The translations under genes and the position numbers were made by a program. The notes under the pieces are model-generated. The model had not been told where the DNA came from and searched no databases. It was given only the letters and a program-made list of their open reading frames with translations. A stretch of 64,000 nt of DNA from positions 17,809 to 81,808 of the forward strand of contig CAIPAH010000025.1 of the NCBI GenBank assembly GCA_903862955.1, read 5' to 3'. The stretch is from an uncultured Opitutia bacterium. Its GTDB lineage: Bacteria; Verrucomicrobiota; Verrucomicrobiia; Opitutales; Opitutaceae. Positions 54,428 to 63,225 of the stretch are shown here, piece after piece (the stretch's first letter is position 1; every line of letters begins with the position of its first letter).

Positions 54428-56095
54428 TCACTTCCGCGCATCCGGCGGATTCGCGAACACCGGCAACGTCTGGTCGAGCACCACCTGCATCCGGTTGAGC
54501 GCAGCCGCGTCGCCGTCGCGCGCGTCGCTCTGCATCAGCACATACGCCCAGCGGTCCGCACGCGCGTGCACGACGCGGTTCCACGCATCGCACGCCAGCC
54601 GTTTCCAATACGTCGGCTCGACCGTGTCGCCGCCGACAAACCAGTAGACGATGAGCTGCGGCACCAGCACCGCACCGCGCGGCGTCTGCACCGCGCGCTG
54701 CACGTGCAGCACCGTGGCGGGAAACGACGCGGGCGACCGGCCGGCCGCGGAGAATCGGTGCTCCGTCACCGCTCGAATCGTCCAGCCCTGGGCGACGACG
54801 CACAATTCCGGCCGGTGAATTGATGAGCGGTCCCGCCCACTCAGCACGATCGAGAGAAACACCCGCTGCTGCGCGTTCGCCAGATTCACGTAATCCCGCC
54901 GCGAAAATCCCGTGTCCGGCGGCAGCACCGCGTGTTCCGCCGCGGTCACCTCCGTCCGCCGCCCGATCCACTCCGTGCCAAGAAACACCGGCAATTCCAC
55001 CGGGTTCTGCCCGTCCGCCGCCAGCCGCACGCCCACCTGCCCCCGCGGCGGCAGCGAAGCCAAGTGGGCCAGAAAAAACAGAGCCGCGATGGCGAACACG
55101 ACCACCACGCCCGCGACCAGCCACAACTTTCGAAGTAGCGCAGGCGTCCCGCCTGCATCCCCTCCGACGGCCGGCGGGACGCCTGCGCTACTCTCCGGCC
55201 AGACCCGCTCCATCAACCGCGCCGCGATCAACTCGCCGCCAAGCACGATCACAAAAACTCCAAAGCCCATGACCCCGTGCACGTGTTCGCCCCAAGCCTG
55301 GCCGCCCCACTGTCCCGCGAACACGATCGCGGAGATCCGCGCGACGTTGCCGAGATAGATCAGCGGGAAGCACAGCAGCACCAGCGTCCCCCGTCGCCAC
55401 CACGATTGAAAGTTGAGGTAACCCAACAGCAGGGACAGCGCCAGCAGCGCCATCAGCGAGCGCACGCCCGAGCACGCCGCCGCGACGTCGTAGCTGTAGC
55501 GGCCATCCGGCGCCAGCAGCTGCGTGCCGTTCTGCAACACGCCAATGCCCGCCGCATGCGCGAGTCCCGCACTCGCCTTGATCACCCACAGCCGCAGCCA
55601 GAACCCCGCCGAGTCGAGCGCGTTGAACGGAATCGCCAGCACCAAGAAACCCAGCGGAAACATCGCTGCCGCGCCCCACCGCCGGCCCCCGCCCAGCCGC
55701 AGCACGCCCCAGGTAAACAGCAGCAGCGCCACCACCGAAATCCGCGCCTGCTGCGCCGCGAAGCCCACGACATGCAGCGCGAGTGCGGCCGCCATCGCGG
55801 CGAGGGCCGGCCAGTGGCTTTCAGCATCGGTCCTATGGGACTCATAAGACCCATCGGACCTATTCTCCCGCAGGTTTCTCCACAGCAGCCACGCGCTCAG
55901 CGCGAGGATGATCAGCCCGTGCTCCGTCTCGGACTCCGGATTCACCCACTGATACCCCCACCACCAGAACAACGACGCCGACTTGATGTAGCCAAACGAC
56001 GCATTGCCGAAAAATTGAAACACCGCCCCTCCCGCCAGCGCGCAAACCAGCGCCGGCCTCCAGGTCTCCCCGCGTTTCTGATCCGGCGGATTCAT
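54428..56095 (-). CDS. Exosortase fused to EpsI-type domain
   Basis: A 555-residue protein. Residues 1-300 form a polytopic exosortase with the catalytic triad Cys208 (AAACSGVRSLMALL), Arg253 (LIYLGNVARISAIV) and His273 (HVHGVMGFGVFV). Residues 325-545 form a TM helix plus an EpsI (DUF3485) periplasmic domain: LPVFLGTEWIGR, DYVNLANAQQRVFLSIVLSGRDRSSIHRPELCVVAQGW. Exosortases cut and anchor PEP-CTERM-like proteins during exopolysaccharide-linked export. Two palindromic repeats have been inserted in frame, adding about 11 residues at 79-89 and about 20 at 302-321. The start overlaps the upstream GT4 stop by 4 bp. No PEP-CTERM target is in the window. Confidence 0.92.
   Translation of the reverse strand: MNPPDQKRGETWRPALVCALAGGAVFQFFGNASFGYIKSASLFWWWGYQWVNPESETEHGLIILALSAWLLWRNLRENRSDGSYESHRTDAESHWPALAAMAAALALHVVGFAAQQARISVVALLLFTWGVLRLGGGRRWGAAAMFPLGFLVLAIPFNALDSAGFWLRLWVIKASAGLAHAAGIGVLQNGTQLLAPDGRYSYDVAAACSGVRSLMALLALSLLLGYLNFQSWWRRGTLVLLCFPLIYLGNVARISAIVFAGQWGGQAWGEHVHGVMGFGVFVIVLGGELIAARLMERVWPESSAGVPPAVGGDAGGTPALLRKLWLVAGVVVVFAIAALFFLAHLASLPPRGQVGVRLAADGQNPVELPVFLGTEWIGRRTEVTAAEHAVLPPDTGFSRRDYVNLANAQQRVFLSIVLSGRDRSSIHRPELCVVAQGWTIRAVTEHRFSAAGRSPASFPATVLHVQRAVQTPRGAVLVPQLIVYWFVGGDTVEPTYWKRLACDAWNRVVHARADRWAYVLMQSDARDGDAAALNRMQVVLDQTLPVFANPPDARK
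55134..55192. repeat. Palindromic element inside the exosortase gene (20-bp arms)
   Basis: Arms 55134-55153 and 55173-55192 are perfect inverted complements over 20 bp, with a 19-bp spacer. It is read in frame as SAGVPPAVGGDAGGTPALL in the linker between the exosortase and EpsI domains. Confidence 0.85.
55829..55860. repeat. Second palindromic element inside the exosortase gene
   Basis: 11-bp arms with one mismatch (55829-55839 with 55850-55860, 10-bp loop) in a ggtcctatgggactcataag context. It encodes SDGSYESHRT in a loop after the second membrane helix. Confidence 0.65.
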
Positions 56096-57192
56096 CGCGG
56101 GTCTTTCAGCATCTCCAAAATCGCCGTCACGCGCTCCCGCGCCAGCCGTGCGTAGCTGAACTCCGCCGCCCGCTTGAGCCCCGCCGCCCGCAACTCCGCC
56201 GCGAGCGCATCATCCGTGCAAATCCTCCGCAGCGCCTCGCCCGCCGCAATTGTATCGGCAAAATCCACGAACAGCGCGGCTTCGCCCGCGACTTCCCGAA
56301 GAACCGGCAATTCCTGCAGCACGCAGGGACACCCACACGCCATCGCCTCCGTTACGCTCCGCCCAAACGTCTCGCGCGCCGTCGGCAGCACATGCGCCCG
56401 CGCCCCGCGATACAGCGCCGGCAGCGCCGCGTCGTCGATCCAGCCGAGAAACCGCGTGTCCGCCGCCACGCCCAGTTCCGCCGCACCCGCCTCCGCCTTC
56501 GCCCGGCCGCCGTTCCAATCCCCGCCGACCAGCACGAGCGGAAATTCCTTCCTCAACTCCGGCGCCAGCCGGGCATATGCCGCCAGCGCCAGTTCCGCGC
56601 GCTTGTACGGATAAAAATTTGCCGCCCACAACAGATACTTTGCCGGCAGCCCAGCGCCGCCCGCCGTGCCTTCCGGTCGAAACACGTCGTGGCGCAAACC
56701 CTCCGGGCTCACCAGCAGACGCCCGCGCGGACGCAAGTGCGCCGCCGTCCAATCCGAGTTCGCAATCACCAGCCGGGCCGTCCGCAGCCCACGCGCCACC
56801 GCCCAGCGCCGGTAGCGTCCGCCCCAGCCGCCGCCCGGCTCCGCGTCGGGGAGCGCGAAAACCTGCATGACCACCGGCAGTCCGGCCGGCCGCACGGGTG
56901 TAAAACCCACGGTCAGCAGCGCCGCCGCCCTGTAACGCTTCGCCTCCGCCGCGACGCGAAAATGATCCGCCCACAGCCGCGCCGCGCGGCGGTCGTTCGC
57001 AGGGAACTTCCGCACCACCGTCACGCCGGCGTCGACGAGAGTCCACGGCTGCTCCGGCCCCGCGAACAGCACCCAATTCACCTCCGGAAACTGCCGCCGC
57101 GCTTCCGCAATGAACCCGTAGAACAGCGTCGTCAGCCCCGTGCGTCGGCGGGGGTTTTCGCAGAGCATGGAAAGCGCAAGCGTGACAGCCAC
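56092..57192 (-). CDS. GT4-type glycosyltransferase
   Basis: A protein of about 366 residues with a GT-B fold. The N-terminal Rossmann domain includes RTGLTTLFYGFIAEARRQFPEVNWVLFAGPE. The linker is RLVIANSDWTAAHL. The C-terminal nucleotide-sugar domain has YLLWAANFYPYKRAELALAAYARL, LVLVGGDW, FLGWIDDAALPALYRGARAHVLPTARETFGRSVTEAMACGCPCVL, with the EX7E-like ETFGRSVTEA. It probably adds a sugar to the lipid-linked glycan of this locus. The start is uncertain: GTG 57192 keeps the first beta-strand, while ATG 57168 would cut it. It is divergent from the flippase gene (120 bp) and overlaps the exosortase start. Confidence 0.85.
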   Translation of the reverse strand: MAVTLALSMLCENPRRRTGLTTLFYGFIAEARRQFPEVNWVLFAGPEQPWTLVDAGVTVVRKFPANDRRAARLWADHFRVAAEAKRYRAAALLTVGFTPVRPAGLPVVMQVFALPDAEPGGGWGGRYRRWAVARGLRTARLVIANSDWTAAHLRPRGRLLVSPEGLRHDVFRPEGTAGGAGLPAKYLLWAANFYPYKRAELALAAYARLAPELRKEFPLVLVGGDWNGGRAKAEAGAAELGVAADTRFLGWIDDAALPALYRGARAHVLPTARETFGRSVTEAMACGCPCVLQELPVLREVAGEAALFVDFADTIAAGEALRRICTDDALAAELRAAGLKRAAEFSYARLARERVTAILEMLKDPR

Positions 57193-57232
57193 GGGCGCGA
57201 GCTTCCAAGAATCACGCTTTCGCGCAAAGGCA

Positions 57233-57269
57233 AAGTGGCACCGCGAGCAGCCGGATGCCGCAGCCACTT
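57233..57269. repeat. Short inverted repeat between divergent glycan genes
   Basis: 7-bp arms AAGTGGC/GCCACTT (57233-57239 and 57263-57269) around a GC-rich, partly symmetric core. It may be another mobile palindrome or an operator, as it lies between two divergent promoters. Confidence 0.4.
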
Positions 57270-57312
57270 CGCAGTGTTGTCACCCCGCCGCCAAACCCCA
57301 TGCTCCCGACGC

Positions 57313-58674
57313 GTGCCTGATCCCACCTCCCTTCCGCCCGGAGCCGCGCCCCGTCGTGATCGCGTCGTGCGCCTGACGGTGGCCGCATCCGTGGGTGCAA
57401 AAATCATCTCCGTCGCCTGCACGCTCGCCCAGGTGCCGCTCGCGCTCCATGCGCTCGGCGCCGAGGCCTACGGGCTCTGGATCACGCTGATGAGCGTGCT
57501 GGTCATGCTCAACTTCGTGGACTTCGGCCTCGGCGTCGGGATGCAAAAAGCCATGGCCACGGCCTTCGGCGCCGACGATCTGCCGCGTCTGCGCCAGGCT
57601 TTCAACAGCGGCGTCCTTGCCCTCGCGGTCCTGGGATTGCTCGCCTTGGCGATTGGCGTGCCGCTCGCGCTGTTCCTCGACTGGGGCAGCTTCCTGAAAA
57701 TCCACGATGCCGCGCTACGACCGCTGGCCCGCCCCGCGCTCGCCATCACCGTCGCCGCCTTCGCACTCGGACTGCCGTTCAACGCCGTTCCCCGTCTGGC
57801 GATGGCGACGCAGCGCGGCTGGCTGCAGGCCATTTGGATCGCCGTCTTCAGCTTCGCGTCCCTCGCGATCGTCGCTTACGCCGCGGCTGCGCATTGGGGT
57901 TTCCTGCCGTTTCTCACGCTCACCGCGATGCTGCCCGCCGCGCAAGGCATGGCATTCTGGCGGCAACTCCGCCGGGCTCTCGGCTGGTCACGCTGGGACT
58001 TCTCCCTGCTGCCGCGCGCAGAATGGCGTGCACTCGCGGGCGACAGCCTTCTGTTCGCCGTGCCGCAGGTCGGGCTCGCGTTTGTGCAAGCCGCTCCACC
58101 CCTCGCGCTCTCCCTCGCCGCCGGCCCGCTCGCCGCCACGGCCTTCAATCTCCTGCAACGTCTCTTCAGCCCCGTGACGCAGGGCCAGCTCATGTTCCTG
58201 ACGCCACTCTGGCCCGCCGTCACCGAGGCGCATGTCCGCGGCGACACCGCGTGGGTCCGCCGCGCTTTCCGCCAGTCGCTGCTCGTCGCGCTTGGCTGCG
58301 CGTTCGCGCTCGTGCTGCTCACGTGGCAATCCGGCTTGCTGCTGCGGTGGTGGGTCGGTGATTCCGCGACGCCACCCGCAAGCACGCTCGCCTGGCTGAC
58401 CTGCGGCTGGTTCGCCGCACAGGTCGCGTGGCAGCCATTCATGTATCTTCTGGTCGCCGTGGGCCGGTTGCGCGTGCTCGCGGCGTGGAGCCTCGCCGGC
58501 GTCGTCCTCTGCCTCGCCGGCATCATCGGCGCGCTCAGCCTCCACGCGGGCGCGTCGGGCGTCCTCGCGGCCGCCGTCGCCGGACTCGCCCTGGGCGGCC
58601 TGCCCGGCCTCGCCGCCGCCACGCGCCACGCCCTTCCCTCGCCCGTCGCCTCTCGCCCCGGGCCCTCCGCATGA
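57313..58674 (+). CDS. Wzx-like polysaccharide flippase
   Basis: A protein of about 453 residues with 12-14 membrane helices in the MOP/MATE-like pattern of O-antigen flippases: LTVAASVGAKIISVACTLAQVPLALHALGAEAYGLWITLMSVLVMLNFVDFGLGVGMQKAMATAFGADD at the N-terminus is typical, with FDLGL-like FGLGVG. It would move lipid-linked oligosaccharide across the inner membrane. The start is placed at GTG 57313, which follows the divergent spacer; the open frame reads much further back (56392) as antisense of the GT4 gene. Its stop overlaps the next start by 4 bp (ATGA). Confidence 0.84.
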   Translation: MPDPTSLPPGAAPRRDRVVRLTVAASVGAKIISVACTLAQVPLALHALGAEAYGLWITLMSVLVMLNFVDFGLGVGMQKAMATAFGADDLPRLRQAFNSGVLALAVLGLLALAIGVPLALFLDWGSFLKIHDAALRPLARPALAITVAAFALGLPFNAVPRLAMATQRGWLQAIWIAVFSFASLAIVAYAAAAHWGFLPFLTLTAMLPAAQGMAFWRQLRRALGWSRWDFSLLPRAEWRALAGDSLLFAVPQVGLAFVQAAPPLALSLAAGPLAATAFNLLQRLFSPVTQGQLMFLTPLWPAVTEAHVRGDTAWVRRAFRQSLLVALGCAFALVLLTWQSGLLLRWWVGDSATPPASTLAWLTCGWFAAQVAWQPFMYLLVAVGRLRVLAAWSLAGVVLCLAGIIGALSLHAGASGVLAAAVAGLALGGLPGLAAATRHALPSPVASRPGPSA

Positions 58675-59708
58675 GGCTCCTCGTTTTCAAGCTCAACCAC
58701 CTCGGCGACAACGTGGTCTTCCTGCCCGGCGTGCAGGCCCTGCGCGCGGAGTTTCCCAACTGGCAGATCACCGTCATCACCACGCCGCAGGAAAAAGTCC
58801 TCTACGAAAACACGATCGCGCCAGGCGAACTCCTGACCTGCCCCAAGCTCCGCTTCGACAAGTGCTGGCGGCGTCCGTGGGAACTCGCCGCGTGGTTTGC
58901 CCGCGTGCGCTCGCGCCGCCCCGACGCGTGCCTCGTCAGCTTCGACCAGGCCAACGTCCCGCACCTTCTCGCCCGCTCCAGCGGCGCGCGGCTCCGCGTG
59001 GGCGGCAATCTCCAGCACATCCGCTTCCGGAACACGCTCACGCACGACATCCCGCTGCCGGCCAGCGGCTGGGTCGCGGAATGGAATTGGGAAATCGCCC
59101 GCGTGATCGCGCGTGAGCTCGGCGGACGCGACCTGCCCGCGACTCCGCCGCCGCCCGACCTGTCGCACCTGGCGACTCCGTCAACCGCACCTCACGCCCG
59201 CCCCCGCATCGTCGTGCATGCTGGCGCCAGCAGCGAATTCACCCGCTGGCCGATCGAGCACTTCGCCGCGGTCGCCACCGCGCTCGCTTCCGAATACGAA
59301 GTCATCTGGGTCGATCGACCCGAAACCGCGTCCGCTGCCCTGCCACCGACCGTGCGCCGCTTCGCCCCGGATTCGCTTCGCGCTTTCGTCGCGGAGGTCG
59401 CGTCCGCCGACCTGTTTCTCGGCAACAATTCCGGCCCGATGCACGTGGCCAACGCCCTCGGCCGAGCCGGCGTGATCGTGACGGGCTCCACCGCGCGCGG
59501 CTGGGATCCGTATTGGCATCGCGAGCGCTGGACCGTGCTCCGCCACCCCGCCCTCGCCTGCCAGCCGTGCGAGCAACCGAGCAAGGTCACCGCCGTCTGC
59601 GTCAACACCGCCGCGCCGTTCGCGTGCCTGCGTTACTGGTCAGTTGACGCCGTGACGCAGGCCTGCCGGGAAACGCTCGCGCGCACTGGCCAAATTCGTC
59701 AAGCGTGA
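58671..59708 (+). CDS. GT9 (heptosyltransferase-like) glycosyltransferase
   Basis: A 345-residue GT9 protein. It has the N-terminal signature RLLVFKLNHLGDNVVFLPGVQALRAEFPNWQITVI (heptosyltransferase K..LGD pattern) and the C-terminal domain IVVHAGASSEFTRWPIEHFAAVATAL followed by ADLFLGNNSGPMHVANALG with the usual NSGPMHVA donor site. The C-terminus has LACQPCEQPSKVTAVCVNTAAPFACL, with four Cys, as often in this family. It adds a heptose or another sugar in LPS core or glycan assembly. It is coupled to the flippase and lies 7 bp before the methyltransferase gene. Confidence 0.9.
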   Translation: MRLLVFKLNHLGDNVVFLPGVQALRAEFPNWQITVITTPQEKVLYENTIAPGELLTCPKLRFDKCWRRPWELAAWFARVRSRRPDACLVSFDQANVPHLLARSSGARLRVGGNLQHIRFRNTLTHDIPLPASGWVAEWNWEIARVIARELGGRDLPATPPPPDLSHLATPSTAPHARPRIVVHAGASSEFTRWPIEHFAAVATALASEYEVIWVDRPETASAALPPTVRRFAPDSLRAFVAEVASADLFLGNNSGPMHVANALGRAGVIVTGSTARGWDPYWHRERWTVLRHPALACQPCEQPSKVTAVCVNTAAPFACLRYWSVDAVTQACRETLARTGQIRQA

Positions 59709-59715
59709 GCCCCGC

Positions 59716-60420
59716 ATGCTTCGCTCCCTGCGCAATCGCGGACTCGCCCGGTTGATCGAGACCCAACCGCGGCTGTTCCTGCGGCTCAAGGGGCTCGCCT
59801 CCCATCCCATCGCGAACGCGCCGGAATTTCTCCGGCTGCACGCGCAGATGGTCCGCGAGGGCGAGGGCATGCAACTTCTGCTCGAGCGCTACAACCTCTG
59901 GGCGCAAGGCCGCCGCGTTGCGGGCCAACCCGGCGCGTGGGCCGAGGTCGGCGTGTATCGCGGCGGCAGCGCGCGGATTTTGTGCGAGGTCAAAGGTGAC
60001 GCCCCGCTGCATCTCTTCGACACGTTTGGCGGCATGCCTGCGGTGAATCCGGCGACGGACGGGGCGTTTCGCCCGGGTGATTTCGCGGACAGCAGCCTCG
60101 CGCACGTCCAGACCTACCTCGCTGCCTACCCAGGCGTGCATTACCATGCGGGTATTTTCCCCGCCTCGGCCGCGGCGCTCGCCCGCGAAAACCCGATGTT
60201 CCAGTTCGTCCACCTCGACGTCGATCTCCACCAGTCCACGCTCGACGGGCTCCGGTTTTTTTATCCGCGGCTCGCGCCGGGCGGGCTGCTCGTCTCGCAT
60301 GACTACGGCGACCCGACCGTGCCGGGCGTGCGGCGGGCGTTCGATGAATTTCTGCGGGAGCAACCCGCCGTGCTGACGCGCCTGAGCGGCACGCAGGTGC
60401 TCCTCGAGAAATCCCCATGA
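59716..60420 (+). CDS. TylF/MycF-like SAM-dependent methyltransferase
   Basis: A 234-residue methyltransferase of the macrocin O-methyltransferase (TylF/MycF) group. The SAM site is AWAEVGVYRGGSARILCE, followed by LHLFDTFGGMP (acidic Asp), the metal-binding FVHLDVDLHQSTLDGLRFFYPRLAPGGLLVSHDYGDPTVPGVRRAFDEF, and a basic C-terminus. The Asp/Asp Mg ligands (HLDVD, HDYGD) are intact. In a glycan locus it probably O-methylates a sugar hydroxyl. ATG 59716 follows the GT9 stop by 7 bp, and its stop overlaps the ligase start by 4 bp. Confidence 0.88.
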   Translation: MLRSLRNRGLARLIETQPRLFLRLKGLASHPIANAPEFLRLHAQMVREGEGMQLLLERYNLWAQGRRVAGQPGAWAEVGVYRGGSARILCEVKGDAPLHLFDTFGGMPAVNPATDGAFRPGDFADSSLAHVQTYLAAYPGVHYHAGIFPASAAALARENPMFQFVHLDVDLHQSTLDGLRFFYPRLAPGGLLVSHDYGDPTVPGVRRAFDEFLREQPAVLTRLSGTQVLLEKSP

Positions 60421-61904
60421 ACCCGCGCCTGCGGATCTTCCTGTTTGCCGCGCTCGGCACGGCCCTCGCGATCGTCATGGGCGTCGAGATCGCCAACGAC
60501 AGTTTCGCGCTGAGCCTGCTCGTGCTGGGCGCGTTGTTGTGGGCCACGGCGGAGTGGGTGCAGGGTCCGCTGCCCGAGGCGTGGCTGCTGGCCTGGGCGA
60601 TCGTGGGTTACATTTTGGGCAACCGCGGTTTCGCGCAGATCAGCCTGTCGCGCTACCTGCCGCTGCTGCCGGCGGAGACGGTCCTGCTCATCGGCGTGCC
60701 CGCGCTCGTCGCACGGCTCGCGTTCGGCAAGGCCCACGCGGTGTTCCGCGACAACCTCAACTACGCCTTGCTCGCGTGGATCGTGGTCGGCGCGGCGCGG
60801 CTCCCGCTGGATTTCAACCACCACGGCTTCTACGCGGTGCGGGATTTCGCGATGGTTTACTACGCGCTCTTCTTCTTCCTCGCCCAGGCCTGCGCGGGGC
60901 ACCTCGCGTCGGCCCGGCTGCTCCGCGGCGCGATCACCGCGGCCTGCATCGCCCTCCCCGTCGTGGCCGCGATCGAGGAATGGTCGCCGGGATTCTTCTT
61001 CGCGCACTTCACGTTCCGCGGCAACCCGATCGTGTATCACAAGAGTGACCTGCTCGCGGCTTACCTGGCCGGCGGTTTTTTCTGGCTCTGGACGCGCTGG
61101 GAAAAATCCCGCCATCGCCTGTGGCTCGTGCCCGCCGCCGTCAACCTGCTCATGCTCGGCACCGTCGCCTCCGCGCGCGCCGCGATGGCCGCGCTGGTGC
61201 TCGTGACGCTGATGTGGCTCTGCGCCCGGCGCTGGCGCATCGCGGCCGCGCAGGTGCTCATCGTCGGCAGCGCGGTGTGCGTGGTCGTCTTCGTGGCCGC
61301 GCTCACCAACCGCAACCTCCAGCAGACCGCCGTCTACTCCACCTACGAGCACGCACTGTCCATCGTCGACCTCTCGGGCACGGGCACCTACGTCAACCAG
61401 GAGAGCGGCGACCCTGGCCTCAACAACCGCTTCCGGCTGACGTGGTGGAACACCGTAGTGCAGGACACGCTCGCGCAAAACCCGGTCTTCGGCCTCGGGT
61501 TCGGCTACGACCTGGCGGCGCGTTTCCTTGTCGAATACGACCTGATCGCCGCCGAGGACTTCACGACGCGCAGTCCGCACAGCATGCTCGTGTCCGTCTT
61601 CGGTCGCATGGGCTTTGCCGGTTTGGTGCTCTGGGGCGCCGTCGCGCTCAGCATGCTCGGCCTGACAAAGCGGTGTTTCCGCGTCGGTGACTTCGACGCC
61701 CTCGGCCTCGTCAGCATCGCCTGGGTGTTGTGGTTCAGCGCGTGCGTCGGCGTCGTGCTCGAAGGTCCGATGGGCGCCGTCGTCTTTTGGAGCGTCCTGG
61801 GACTCGCTAACCGCACGCTGGCGGAAGTGCCGGCGGACGAAACCGTGGTCGTTGCGGACTTGCAGCCGGACCTGCCGGCGGATGAAGTCGCCGCCTCCCC
61901 GTGA
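60417..61904 (+). CDS. O-antigen ligase/polymerase (Wzy_C-type) membrane protein
   Basis: A 495-residue protein with 10-12 membrane helices. The large periplasmic loop before the last helices has the ligase pattern LNNRFRLTWWNTVVQDTLAQNPVFGLGFGYDLAARF followed by RSPHSMLVSVFGRMGFAGLVLW, with the conserved Arg and His of WaaL-like enzymes (R..W...H). It would join the polymer to lipid A core, or to another acceptor. The acidic C-terminal tail (EVPADETVVVADLQPDLPADEV) is not usual. It is coupled on both sides (ATGA before, GTGA after). Confidence 0.85.
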   Translation: MNPRLRIFLFAALGTALAIVMGVEIANDSFALSLLVLGALLWATAEWVQGPLPEAWLLAWAIVGYILGNRGFAQISLSRYLPLLPAETVLLIGVPALVARLAFGKAHAVFRDNLNYALLAWIVVGAARLPLDFNHHGFYAVRDFAMVYYALFFFLAQACAGHLASARLLRGAITAACIALPVVAAIEEWSPGFFFAHFTFRGNPIVYHKSDLLAAYLAGGFFWLWTRWEKSRHRLWLVPAAVNLLMLGTVASARAAMAALVLVTLMWLCARRWRIAAAQVLIVGSAVCVVVFVAALTNRNLQQTAVYSTYEHALSIVDLSGTGTYVNQESGDPGLNNRFRLTWWNTVVQDTLAQNPVFGLGFGYDLAARFLVEYDLIAAEDFTTRSPHSMLVSVFGRMGFAGLVLWGAVALSMLGLTKRCFRVGDFDALGLVSIAWVLWFSACVGVVLEGPMGAVVFWSVLGLANRTLAEVPADETVVVADLQPDLPADEVAASP

Positions 61905-63129
61905 AACTCGCCGCGCCCACCGACTACATCAGCGTCTTCAAGACGACGACGCGCGGCCGCTGGGACTGGGTGACGCCCTTCGCCATCGTCGGGCTGTGCC
62001 TGTTCGGCGTGGCGTTCATCTACAGCGCGCAGCTCTCGGTGCACGGCAGCAACTGGATCACGCAGCTGGTCTGGCTCACCGCCGGCGCGGTGCTTTACAT
62101 CGGCGTCTCGCTGGTGGACTACCGGTTCTGGCTCAGCGTCGCGCACTGGTTTTACGCGCTGTGCCTGATCCCGCTCGTGCTCGTGCTGCTACCCGGCGTG
62201 GGGAGCGAAGTTTACGGATCGCAACGCTGGATCAACCTCGGGTTCTTTTCGTACCAGCCGTCCGAAACGGCCAAGATCGCCGTGCTCATGATCACGGCCA
62301 GCCTCTTGATCCGCAGCGAGATCGGCACCGTCCGGCAGTCGCTCGGGGTGTTGGGGAAATTGGCCCTTGCCGTGGGTATACCCATGCTCTTGATCTTGCT
62401 GCAGCCGGACTTGAAGTCGGCGATCGTGCTCCCTCCGATGGTCTTTTCCATGCTCTACGTCTCCAAGCTCTCCACGCGGTTCTTCGCGGCGGCGCTGGGG
62501 GCGTTCCTGCTCGTGGTGACCATCGTCGCGGCGGATACGCTTAGTTATAAGCGGTTTATGGAGCAAAACCACCTATCGTTCGTGAACGACAAGGGCCGCT
62601 ACGAGTCGCACTCTTTCGTTCCCCTGCACGACTACCAGCGGAACCGCATCGTGTCGTTCTGGTGGCCCAACGATGTCGACCCGATGGGCGCGGGCTGGAA
62701 CCAGCGCCAGTCGCTCATCTCCGTCGGATCCGGCGGGCTGACCGGCAAGGGTTGGACGGAGGGCACGCAGGCGCAGCTCGGCTATCTGCCGCGCTCGGTC
62801 GCGCACAACGATTTTATCTTCTCGGTCATCGCCGAGGAAAAAGGATTTCTGGGAAGCCTCACGGTTCTCGGCCTGTTCGGTCTGGTAATGTTCAACGGCA
62901 TACGCATCGCGGGCCTCGCCCGCGACCGTCTCGGCACCCTGCTCGCCATCGGCGTCACGGTGCTGTTCGCGGTCCACGTGTTCGTGAACATCGCCATGAC
63001 CATGGGCTCGTGCCCATCACGGGCATACCGCTTCCCTTTATCAGCTACGGTGGCTCCTTTATGCTCAGTTGCTGCTTGCTGCAAGGACTGGTCCAGAGCG
63101 TCTATCGCTTCAGGAAGGATTTCGCATGA
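61901..63129 (+). pseudogene. rodA: RodA (SEDS glycosyltransferase), apparent frameshift near the 3' end
   Basis: The gene starts at GTG 61901, inside the stop of the ligase gene. Residues 1-365 are a normal FtsW/RodA/SpoVE protein: 10 membrane helices, GVGSEVYGSQRWINLGFFSYQPSETAKI, LLLQPDLKSA-like region, WWPNDVDPMGAGWNQRQSLISVGSGGLTGKG and AHNDFIFSVIAEEKGFLG. After AMTMG (63004) the frame goes wrong: the expected LVPITGIPLPFISYGGSFML appears in another frame from 63007 to TGA 63127. One base is missing at 63005-63006 (GG instead of GGN). Unshifted, translation would end at 63229 with an unrelated tail. If one base is restored the protein has about 409 residues, the normal length. A sequencing error, a real mutation or recoding cannot be told apart here. 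Confidence 0.88.
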
Positions 63130-63225
63130 AATCGCTTCTTCGCGGTATCGACCGCCCTGCCGGAATTTCCTGCGCCGCGACTGCCGCATCGGGGGCCGCT
63201 GTGAAACAAAACCACGCCACCCACC

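Noticed and set aside
61687..62544. Overlapping 285-codon frame across the ligase/rodA junction
   Set aside because: It is a shifted reading of the C-terminus of the ligase and the first half of rodA; both have correct membrane-protein translations in their own frames.
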